From the NCBI GenBank assembly GCA_030631455.1, contig DAOVLC010000142.1:1-5225 (forward strand): DNA of 5,225 nt, in the 5' to 3' direction. Within the stretch, counting starts at the first letter, position 1, and each line of letters begins with the position of its first letter. Origin of the DNA: Candidatus Zixiibacteriota bacterium (GTDB lineage Bacteria; Zixibacteria; MSB-5A5; JAABVY01; JAHJOQ01). Made by a program: the position numbers and the translations under genes. The notes beneath the pieces were generated by a model, which was given only the letters and a program-made list of their open reading frames with translations, was not told the DNA's origin and did not search any database. Below, piece after piece: positions 1-5,225 of this stretch.

Positions 1-53
1 AAATTCCCAGTATGGACTTCCTGTCGTGTCTTGCATTTGTTTCATAAATCACC

Positions 54-1772
54 TCAACAATCCGGCACCCCGTCCCCGTCAGTATCACACGGCGCATTCC
101 CACCTGAGAAGATGTAACTTATCAGGTGGACCACATCATCGATATCAACATTGCCGGAACAGTCGACGTCACCGGATTCGTACGGGTCAGGCGGTGCACC
201 GCCGGAGAAGATGTACGCGATCAGGAACACGACATCGTCTATATCAACATCCTCACTGCCATCAGCATCGCCGCAGATATATTCAGGAGGCGGCAGAACT
301 CCGACTTCCAATGTGACCCACATGCGATCTATTGTATCGATCGAATCCTTCACTTGCAGGAAGAACATCGTGGTATCCGGTTCCTCTGGAGTGCCTGACA
401 ATACTCCATCTGACTCCAGTGTTAGTCCATCAGGCAATTGACCGGAAAGCCTGCCCCATTCATATGGTGGGACACCACCGTAAGCTATGAACTGATAATA
501 GTAAGGCTCGTCAACCCATAATGGCGGCAAGCCGAGACAGCACTGGATGTATGGGCCTTCCTCATCACAGGCATCGCCAATACCGTCCCCATCGCTGTCG
601 TACTGGTACTCATTGAATACTCCGGGACAGTTGTCACAGCCGTCACCAAAGCCATCGCCATCATTATCCTCTTGAAGAGGATCGTAAGCGTACGGGCAGT
701 CATCCTCCTCGTTGGGGACATCATCACCATCGATGTCGGGATCACACACATCGCCCAGACCATCATCGTCCAGATCATCCTGAGCCATATTCGGGATATC
801 AGGGCAGTTGTCCGTAGGACAGTCATACTCGGGATGTCCCGGATCGGCGTAACCGTCACTGTCAGAATCATTTCCGCATGAGTTACCCTGTCTAAGCAGA
901 ACATCGATGCCGATTCTCGCATCGCCAAGCCACTCTACCGAAACCTCCAAAAACAACGGCAGGATCATTCGGGCGCCTGAATACTGAATCGAATCTCTGA
1001 AATCGATTTCTTGGTTGGCACCAACAATAACTCTGTGGCCACCATCAAAATAATTCGTCGGAAGCCAATGCTGATTGTATGCGTGGTCCATCCAGACATC
1101 GGCATCGTCACTCATGTCAAGCACCATCGAAGTGTAGTGCAGTGGATAATCACCTGTAGAATCGATATTGATCAGCCAACTGGCTGCATTGGGGCAGGAT
1201 GGTCACCAGGTGGTTCCACCGTCCTGCACGAGGACAGAGTGCGTGAACGTGCCAAACGTCAGGTTGTGTCCGGTTCCACCGCACTTCGCTCCAGCGACAG
1301 CATCCACTTCATGCACAGTGAACGGGTAACCAGATGGCGGGTCTGAGTAGCCGGTATAACTGGCAGAATTGAACACTGCAGCGATGACCTTGATATTACT
1401 CTCCACAACGTCGTCGTATGGATCGCCCTCAGCATCGTCATAGTCGTTTCCATCCCATTCCAGATGCCACATCATCGAATCCGTTTCGTTTAGACTGATA
1501 GCCTCTTCGAGCGCGAAAGAGAGGAAAGCATTGTGGAATGGTTTGCCTTGGCTGTCACTCCAGCGTCCTACTTTCTCCGTGACGAAAACACGTATTGTGC
1601 CCGTATAGGTCGCCCTGTCACCAGAGAGCAGGGCCGGAGTTTCCTGCACAGGTACAGTAGTCTGATTACTTGATTCCCATCGGCAGGCATCCTCGATTCC
1701 CGTGGCGGTGCCAAAGAGTAGCAAAACCAGAATAAGTCCTACTACTCCAGGCCAACAGTACCTTTGGATCAT
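54..1772 (-). CDS. Exported selenoprotein candidate (copy A): Omp28-like thioredoxin domain with U-x-x-C motif, TSP3 repeats, Ig-like domain, dockerin
   Basis: Read with the in-frame UGA at 1203-1205 as selenocysteine, this is one 572-residue protein. Domains in order: signal peptide (about residues 1-25, Arg4, hydrophobic core about 9-21, then GTATG/IEDACRWE); an N-terminal domain (about 50-185) with WDG and FTVHEVDAVAGA segments typical of proteins that precede an Omp28-like thioredoxin fold; the active site GTTW-U190-P-S-C193-P; a cis-Pro-type loop LPT (237-239) followed by YFDGG (241-245); TSP3 repeats rich in DxDGDG and DNCP (about 303-407); one Ig/cadherin-like (He_PIG-type) domain (about 415-491, with LPDGLTL and GVLSGTP); and a type I dockerin with two calcium-loop repeats (about 499-563), ending GVPDC. 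In the known family U190 is normally Cys, so a thiol-disulfide or peroxide-type redox role outside the cytoplasm is inferred. The start at 1772 has a strong Shine-Dalgarno site. A standard pipeline would split this into 1203-1772 and 54-1127. The true terminator UGA is at 54-56. Domain assignments are by eye. Confidence 0.85.
552..866 (-). repeat. Thrombospondin type 3 (calcium-binding) repeat block, copy A
   Basis: About 105 residues with recurring acidic loops (DSDSDGYAD, DLDDDGLGD, DNDGDGFGD, DSDGDGIGD), each followed by a Cys-Asp or DNCP-type segment. This is the signature of TSP3 repeats, which bind many calcium ions and form an extended stalk in secreted proteins. It links the thioredoxin-like domain to the Ig-like domain. 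The block is much shorter than its counterpart in copy B. Confidence 0.85.
1173..1186 (-). promoter_or_regulatory. Predicted bacterial SECIS hairpin (copy A)
   Basis: On the minus-strand mRNA, CAGCC-AGUU-GGCUG forms a 5-bp perfect stem with a 4-nt loop. The loop begins 21 nt after the UGA and has G as its second base. Both fit the usual bacterial SECIS pattern of an apical loop roughly 16-37 nt after UGA with G among its first two bases. The stem lies within the coding sequence for the N-A-A-S-W-L segment. It is shorter than the 7-bp stem in copy B because the next pair is a G/A mismatch. Confidence 0.7.
1203..1205 (-). other. In-frame UGA, predicted selenocysteine codon (copy A, residue 190)
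   Basis: The minus strand reads ACC ACC TGG TGA CCA TCC TGC CCC, i.e. T-T-W-(UGA)-P-S-C-P. The frame remains open for 75 bases from the UGA to the next Met and then to 54, with clear thioredoxin-like sequence on both sides. The UGA sits at the first Cys of a CxxC active site, the classic location of Sec in Cys/Sec homologue pairs. The same codon occupies the same position in copy B. Confidence 0.85.
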
Positions 1773-1780
1773 AATAAGAT

Positions 1781-1787
1781 CCCTCCT
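1781..1787 (-). promoter_or_regulatory. Shine-Dalgarno site for copy A
   Basis: The minus strand reads AGGAGGG with 8 bases before the ATG at 1770-1772. It fixes the start at MIQRYC, which aligns with MTQRYC in copy B. Confidence 0.85.
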
Positions 1788-1823
1788 ATGATGTATGTTT
1801 CGTTCGTACCCGCAAACTCTACC

Positions 1824-1851
1824 AATTTAGTTAAATTTCGCGAAAAATCAA
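1824..1851 (-). promoter_or_regulatory. Putative promoter of copy A (TTGATT-N16-TAAATT)
   Basis: The minus strand has TTGATT (1846-1851) and TAAATT (1824-1829) separated by 16 bases, about 50 bases upstream of the start codon. The same two boxes with the same spacing lie upstream of copy B although the spacers differ, which suggests functional constraint. The spacer of copy A holds a perfect 10-bp palindrome, TTTCGCGAAA (1836-1845), absent from copy B. It resembles a sigma-70-type promoter with a near-consensus -35 and a weaker -10. No experimental support. Confidence 0.5.
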
Positions 1852-1993
1852 GAACATTTACACTTTTTTGGGCGAGTTTACTAAGTCCCAGGCAAATGAA
1901 ATTGGATGAAAAGCCCGATATTGGGGATGTTTGAATTACGGGGGTTCTTCAATCCCATGGGATGCAGCATCATGCTTATCAGTCAAGACAGCA

Positions 1994-2017
1994 CGGGAGC
2001 CGCTTTTGCGACTCCCG
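1994..2017 (-). terminator. Strong hairpin downstream of copy B, possible terminator
   Basis: CGGGAGTCGC-AAAA-GCGGCTCCCG on the minus strand gives a 10-bp stem with one G-U wobble and an AAAA loop, about 30 bases past the copy B stop codon. The bases after it (TGCTGTCTTG) are only moderately U-rich, so this may be a weak intrinsic terminator or a 3'-end stabilising structure. The rest of the 1773-2046 gap shows no gene; it holds this hairpin and the upstream region of copy A. Confidence 0.55.
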
Positions 2018-2046
2018 CATATGCATTGCAAGAGTATGTTACTGAA

Positions 2047-4206
2047 TCAGCAGTCCGGCACGCTGTCGCCATCGGCATCGCAGGGTACATTGCCTCCCGA
2101 GAAGATGAAGCCTATAATGTAAACTATGTCATCTATGTCAATACCTACGGAACAATCGGCATCTCCGGATTCATACGGATCAGGCTCCGGGCCAGCAGCG
2201 AAAACGTAGTTGATCAGAAAGACTGCATCATCAATGTCCACGTTACCGGAACCGTCTGCATCACCGCAAACGAATGTCTTCACGGTAAATGAGTAGGTAT
2301 CCGACCCACAGAAGTCCTCGACGGTGACCACAAGATCCTCCTCATAAATGGTGTCAGGAGCAATTCCAGACACCGTATCATCCTGTACGCTGCACCAGTG
2401 AGGAATTGACGTGTAGGTGATAATGTGCCCCGTATCGTCAGGATCATCGATCGTGGGATAATATGAGAATTCCGTCCCATTCTTCAGTAATACAGTGCCG
2501 AAGTTGTCGAGTATGTTCGGAGCTTGATTCTGTTCGATGTTCAGAGAGATAGGATTAACATCTGACAGTTCTCCGTCAAGAATAGTCACTCCAAAGGACT
2601 CGCTCTGATAGCCACATTCAACGTATCCAGAAAGAGTATCACCGGAAAGCTGACACCAATCTGGATATCCCCAAATGCTGATGGACAATTCAGTGCCGTC
2701 GCAGTTAGGATCCGTCGCCGTAGCTACATAGACCAGCGAATCGCCCGCCGCCAACTCCACAGTCGCTGGCGATGTGAGTTCAGGTGGGAGATTTCCCTCA
2801 GTTGGATTGCAGCAATCATCATTCTCATGATTGGGACAGATGTCGCAGACATCCCCCACTCCGTCGCCGTCGGCGTCATCCTGTGATGGATTGTACACAG
2901 ACGGACAATTATCCAGCTCGCAGGTGTTGACCGGGAATCCCGGGTCGCCGTAACCATCGTTGTCAAAATCGGTGCAGACATCACAGATATCACCTATACC
3001 GTCATTATCGTAATCTTCCTGATCGGGGTTCTGGACGGAGATGCAATTGTCGCAGCTATCAGCCACGCCATCGCCGTCACTCTCCTCCTGATCCGGATTG
3101 AAAACGGACGCACAATTGTCTTCCGGGCATGTGTTGGCAGGATAGCCAAGATCGCCCAGACCGTCACCATCGGTATCAGTACACTCGTCGCAGGCATCGC
3201 CTATCTGGTCGCCGTCAGCATCGCCCTGAGAAGGATTGTAGATCGTGGGACAATTGTCTTCGGGACATTCATTCTCAGGATATCCCGGATCACCGAAGCC
3301 GTCACCGTCGGAGTCCACACACGCAAGGCGCTGATTAAGCTTGACGCTTATTCCAAGCGTTGCGTTACCAAGCCATTCCAGCGAGATATCGAGATCGAGT
3401 GGGACAACCTCTCGGCTTCCCGCACTCTGAATCTTGCTTCTGAAATTGGCCTCGCTAGAAGCGCCGACTACTACGCTATGACCTCCGTCGAAATAGTTCG
3501 TCGGAACATAGTAAAGATTGTATTGGCTATTCATCCAGGCAGACGCATCATCGCTCACATCTACCACGGAAGTAGCGTAATGAAACGGAAGATCACCATC
3601 GTCTTCGATATTGCGCAGCCACCTGGCTGCGTTGGGACAGCCTGGTCACCAGGTAGTCGAGCCGTCCTCGACAAGCACCGAGTGAGTGAAACTCTCCGTC
3701 TCTACGTTGTATCCGGTGGTCCCGCTCGTTGCACCCGCTGTGGCATCCACTTCATGCACTGCGAACGGTGCGCTGGACGGCGGATTCGAGTAGCCGGTAT
3801 AGCTGCTCGAATTGAAGACCGCAGCGATCACCTTCATGTTGCCATCTTCTATATCGTCATAAGGCTGGCCACTATCATCGTCGTAATCGTGTCCATCCCA
3901 CTCCAGCTCTCATGTTAGCGTGTCAGTCTCGGTTAAACTGATACTCTCCTGAAGCGCGAATGCGAGGAAGGCGTTATGAAACTCTGTCCCGCCGTCGTCA
4001 CTCCAGCGTCCGACTTTCTCCATTACGTATACTCGGATCATCCCGGTGTACGTTCCCCTGTCGCCTGACTCAGCGACCGGCTCAGGTGTGGAAACCGCGA
4101 CGTTATCTGGCGGTTCCCATCGGCATGCATCCTCGGTTCCCATCGCGGTGCCAGAGAGCAGCAAAATCAACCCAACCGCTCCCAGCAAACAGTACCGTTG
4201 CGTCAT
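2047..4206 (-). CDS. Exported selenoprotein candidate (copy B): Omp28-like thioredoxin domain with U-x-x-C motif, long TSP3 array, two Ig-like domains, dockerin; second in-frame UGA
   Basis: Paralogue of copy A, 719 codons if both internal UGAs are read through. Order: signal peptide (MTQRYCLLGAVGLILLLSGTA); N-terminal domain; STTW-U187-P-G-C190-P active site; VPT (234-236) and YFDGG (238-242) thioredoxin-fold landmarks; expanded TSP3 array (about 297-465); two cadherin/Ig-like domains (about 471-557 and 561-643); and a type I dockerin (about 647-711) ending SVPDC. The Sec UGA at 3646-3648 has a 7-bp SECIS-like hairpin. A further UGA at 3910-3912 (codon 99) replaces the Trp of copy A and may truncate the protein. 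No frameshift is seen, so the gene is either intact in other strains, recently inactivated, or miscalled at one base. The start at 4206 is preferred to an in-frame ATG at 4257 because it aligns with copy A and follows a GGGAGGA site; the 4257 ATG overlaps the putative -10 box. A standard pipeline would report three fragments (about 3910-4206, 3646-3837, 2047-3567). Confidence 0.75.
2812..3318 (-). repeat. Expanded thrombospondin type 3 repeat array, copy B
   Basis: About 169 residues of TSP3 repeats. A longer module of roughly 47 residues recurs: a DGDGxGDPGYPxN segment, then C-x-x-DNC, then NPSQ or NPDQ, then DGDGxGDxCDxC. It starts near the CVDSDGDG, CTDTDGDG and CTDFDNDG segments, with one extra short TSP3 unit between the second and third. 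The pattern indicates expansion by internal duplication relative to copy A. Calcium binding and an extended stalk are expected from the family. Confidence 0.85.
3614..3631 (-). promoter_or_regulatory. Predicted bacterial SECIS hairpin (copy B)
   Basis: The minus-strand mRNA reads CGCAGCC-AGGU-GGCUGCG, a perfect 7-bp stem with an AGGU loop beginning exactly 21 nt after the UGA. The loop resembles the AGGU portion of the E. coli fdhF SECIS loop (AGGUCU) that is bound by SelB. Copy A has the hairpin at the same distance with loop AGUU. Confidence 0.78.
3646..3648 (-). other. In-frame UGA, predicted selenocysteine codon (copy B, residue 187)
   Basis: The minus strand reads ACT ACC TGG TGA CCA GGC TGT CCC, i.e. 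T-T-W-(UGA)-P-G-C-P. Position and context are identical to copy A, while neighbouring codons differ at synonymous sites (ACC/ACT, TGC/TGT, AAT/AAC). This argues that the UGA was kept while the surrounding DNA drifted. Confidence 0.85.
3910..3912 (-). other. Second in-frame UGA in copy B at a Trp position
   Basis: The minus strand reads CTA ACA TGA GAG CTG GAG TGG (L-T-UGA-E-L-E-W). The aligned stretch of copy A reads ATG ATG TGG CAT CTG GAA TGG (M-M-W-H-L-E-W). One G-to-A change from TGG explains it. No hairpin of SECIS type is visible in the following 40 bases and there is no nearby Cys partner, so Sec is unlikely here. Nonsense mutation, sequencing error or population variation are the plausible causes. 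Confidence 0.75.
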
Positions 4207-4212
4207 GGCAGG

Positions 4213-4220
4213 TTCCTCCC
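4213..4220 (-). promoter_or_regulatory. Shine-Dalgarno site for copy B
   Basis: GGGAGGAA on the minus strand lies 6 bases before the ATG at 4204-4206 (8 bases from the GGAGG core). It decides this start over the in-frame ATG 17 codons upstream. Confidence 0.85.
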
Positions 4221-4255
4221 GTAATGTGTTTTCACGTACCCATGTAGACTTAACC

Positions 4256-4283
4256 AATTTAGTCTCTTTTCGTATTAAATCAA
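4256..4283 (-). promoter_or_regulatory. Putative promoter of copy B (TTGATT-N16-TAAATT)
   Basis: TTGATT (4278-4283) and TAAATT (4256-4261) on the minus strand with a 16-base spacer, the same as upstream of copy A. The spacer sequence has diverged and lacks the CGCG palindrome, so any operator there is not shared. Confidence 0.5.
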
Positions 4284-4307
4284 GAAGAATCGTGTTTTTT
4301 GGGCTGA

Positions 4308-4406
4308 GTTGCAGAGAATCTTCACCCGCACTGTGCCGAGCAGGCCAAACCGAACATAGAGCAATATGGCAATGGTGTCACCAAATTTCTCGCCTGTGTC
4401 GAAGAA
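4308..4406 (+). other. Apparent 5' coding remnant of the metallophosphoesterase, without a start codon
   Basis: In frame with the ATG at 4407 and bounded upstream by a TGA at 4305-4307, this stretch translates to VAENLHPHCAE...GVTKFLACVEE. It reads like the usual link between the first metal motif (D-x-H) and the GD motif of calcineurin-like enzymes. NLH stands where DLH would be expected and the preceding beta-strand is missing. No ATG, GTG or TTG start with a ribosome site is present. Confidence 0.5.
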
Positions 4407-5096
4407 ATGGAAAAACTAAGCGCCGCCGAAAAACCTGACTTCCTATTGATCGTTGGAGATGTACACCTGTGGGCTCTCAAGCACCACTTCGACAAGATCA
4501 GTGTTCCGATGCATGTCATTTCCGGCAATCACGAAAACGCACAAAGAAAAAAGGAAATGAGAGAGATGTTCCCATCGGACTTCGGTCAAGACGGCAAAGA
4601 GGCCGACTACTACTCATTCGTCCACAAAGGAGCCCGCTTCATCGGTCTGTGCGATGCCAGAGGAACAGACCATATCGGCACACTCTGCTCCGAAGATTTC
4701 GGACCGCGGGGACAATGTGAATGGCTCGAAGAACAACTGGCACAAAAGGAACAGCACAAAATAATCTTCGCTCACATCCCGCCGGAACCTAAGGGACTGG
4801 ACAGGAACATGTATCTCTCTCGAAACGACTCACGCTATTTTAATGGATTAGTTCAAGAGCATCAGCCGGCCGCGATGTTTTTTGGCCACCAGCACATAGG
4901 TACCCTCCGGCACCAAATCGGTAAAACGGAAAGTTTCACCGTGCGTTCGTGCTGCTGGAACGGCGATAAAACACCGTTGGGCTTTATGCTCGTCAAAGTT
5001 GACAACACCGGCATAACGACGCGTGAAATTTTTACCGGCCATTACCAACAATCCTCTCAGCGCACCCGGCAAAATTCAAATAAGGAATCTTTATAA
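4407..5096 (+). CDS. Calcineurin-like metallophosphoesterase, N-terminally truncated
   Basis: 229 residues from the first available ATG. Metallophosphoesterase landmarks appear in order: GDVH (17-20), GNHE (40-43), AHIPP (122-126) and GHQH (160-163). These supply metal ligands and catalytic His/Asn for phosphomonoester or phosphodiester hydrolysis in this superfamily; the substrate cannot be told. Motif I (D-x-H), normally near the N-terminus, is absent from the ATG-started product and survives upstream only as NLH without its strand. The enzyme is therefore probably impaired or a pseudogene fragment. No good Shine-Dalgarno site precedes the ATG, which lies within what looks like former coding sequence. 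The gene diverges from copy B and abuts the edge of the duplicated unit, so the duplication or an associated rearrangement may have removed its 5' end. There is no signal peptide and no membrane segment. An intact enzyme with an unusual N-terminus cannot be excluded. Confidence 0.7.
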   Translation: MEKLSAAEKPDFLLIVGDVHLWALKHHFDKISVPMHVISGNHENAQRKKEMREMFPSDFGQDGKEADYYSFVHKGARFIGLCDARGTDHIGTLCSEDFGPRGQCEWLEEQLAQKEQHKIIFAHIPPEPKGLDRNMYLSRNDSRYFNGLVQEHQPAAMFFGHQHIGTLRHQIGKTESFTVRSCCWNGDKTPLGFMLVKVDNTGITTREIFTGHYQQSSQRTRQNSNKESL

Positions 5097-5099
5097 GGG

Positions 5100-5225
5100 G
5101 TGATCGAACTTCAAGAATGCGGACATAAAGTCGAGCAACAAAAACGATTTCCTGTACATTATAAAGACCATCTTATCGGAACTCTTATCCCTGATATGAT
5201 TGTGGATGAACTCGTTATTGTAGAT
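5100..5225 (+). CDS. GxxExxY-family protein fragment, 5' truncated and cut by the window end
   Basis: From a GTG at 5100 the frame reads VIELQECGHKVEQQ, then PVHYKDH, LIGTLIPDMIVD and LVIVD to the window end (42 residues). I recognise the middle of the GxxExxY family (small proteins of about 120-130 residues, function poorly known, some relation to PD-(D/E)XK-like folds suspected). The N-terminal segment that carries the G-x-x-E-x-x-Y motif is not present. Upstream, in the same frame, the metallophosphoesterase ends ESL-TAA immediately before GGG-GTG. The gene may start at the GTG, but loss of its 5' end is more likely. The 3' part lies outside the window. Confidence 0.6.
   Translation, partial: MIELQECGHKVEQQKRFPVHYKDHLIGTLIPDMIVDELVIVD

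Larger units (their letters stand above)
54..4310. repeat. Tandem gene duplication including promoter regions
   Basis: Two direct copies, about 54-1865 and 2047-4310, share gene order and domain order, start-codon context, promoter boxes and a T-rich run ending TTTTTTGGGC (plus strand) beyond the promoter. Similarity fades just after this run in both copies, marking the outer edge of the unit near 1865 and 4310. Divergence is considerable at DNA level, so the duplication is not recent. Copy B has more TSP3 repeats and one more Ig-like domain. Confidence 0.75.

Noticed and set aside
54..56. UGA ending copy A (after GVPDC) as another Sec codon
   Set aside because: The dockerin is complete before it and the tail ...DGDGVPDC is a typical natural end. 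Another UGA follows three codons later. Copy B ends with UGA at the homologous residue and the sequence beyond is unrelated. These are normal stops.
485..928. Met/Thr-rich minus-strand ORF and several plus-strand ORFs over the TSP3/dockerin regions
   Set aside because: They are shadow frames of the Asp/Gly-rich repeats, with low-complexity composition and no recognisable domain or ribosome site.
54..1127. Separate gene starting at the Met codon at 1127 (and likewise at 3567 in copy B)
   Set aside because: These Met codons fall inside the thioredoxin-like fold, between the active site and the cis-Pro loop, with no Shine-Dalgarno site or signal peptide. The in-frame sequence between the UGA and these Met codons is conserved between the copies.
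1906..2292. Plus-strand ORF spanning the intergenic region and the 3' end of copy B
   Set aside because: Most of it is the reverse complement of the dockerin coding sequence. There is no Shine-Dalgarno site and no recognisable domain.
2812..3318. CRISPR-like or other non-coding direct repeats
   Set aside because: The periodicity is imperfect, in frame and explained by TSP3 calcium-binding protein repeats. There are no conserved repeat-spacer units.
1203..3912. Genome-wide recoding of UGA to Trp or Gly (codes 4 or 25)
   Set aside because: TGG is used for Trp throughout, both minus-strand genes end sensibly at UGA, and the active-site UGA aligns with Cys in the family, not Trp or Gly. Only the UGA at 3910 matches a Trp site, and a single mutation explains it.
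4207..4257. Upstream ATG at 4257 as the start of copy B
   Set aside because: It overlaps the putative -10 box, adds 17 charged residues before a signal peptide, and has no counterpart in copy A. The GGGAGGA site points to 4206.

Overview
The window looks like a stretch of chromosome from an uncultured, sediment- or groundwater-type bacterium. Its large exported proteins combine thrombospondin type 3 (TSP3) calcium-binding repeats with a C-terminal dockerin that ends in a ...DGDGVPDC-like tail. I associate that style with Zixibacteria and related candidate phyla, but this is an inference from protein architecture only; there is no rRNA or other marker gene. No mobile element, CRISPR array, tRNA or rRNA was seen.

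The left 80% holds two tandem paralogous genes, both on the minus strand: copy A (54-1772) and copy B (2047-4206). Each encodes a signal peptide, an N-terminal extracytoplasmic domain, a thioredoxin-like domain of the Omp28-like type, TSP3 repeats, one (A) or two (B) Ig/cadherin-like domains and a dockerin. In both genes an in-frame UGA interrupts the ORF at exactly the first position of the thioredoxin CxxC motif, giving W-UGA-P-S-C-P in A and W-UGA-P-G-C-P in B. The frame stays open through the UGA. In both copies a hairpin follows whose 4-nt loop (AGUU or AGGU, G at the second position) begins exactly 21 nt after the UGA, as expected for a bacterial SECIS element. The best reading is that these are selenoproteins, exported thioredoxin-like proteins with a U-x-x-C active site, and not two broken genes. 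A conventional annotation would split each into two or three ORFs. Copy B carries a second in-frame UGA (3910-3912) where A has a Trp codon. It has no redox context and no SECIS, so it is probably a nonsense mutation, a sequencing error or strain variation.

The duplicated unit includes the upstream regulatory region. Each copy has a strong Shine-Dalgarno site and a matching TTGATT-N16-TAAATT promoter-like pair, while the spacers between the boxes have diverged. A strong hairpin lies just beyond the 3' end of copy B. The 274-bp gap between copies (1773-2046) holds copy A's promoter and this hairpin, and no gene.

The right end is on the plus strand. A calcineurin-like metallophosphoesterase (4407-5096, with apparent coding remnants back to 4308) lacks its first metal-binding strand, and the loss coincides with the edge of the duplicated unit. 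It is followed directly, in the same frame, by the N-terminally truncated start of a GxxExxY-family protein (about 5100 to the window end). This part looks like decaying or rearranged accessory DNA. The selenocysteine machinery (selA, selB, selC, selD) is not in the window and must be elsewhere in the genome if the recoding is real.
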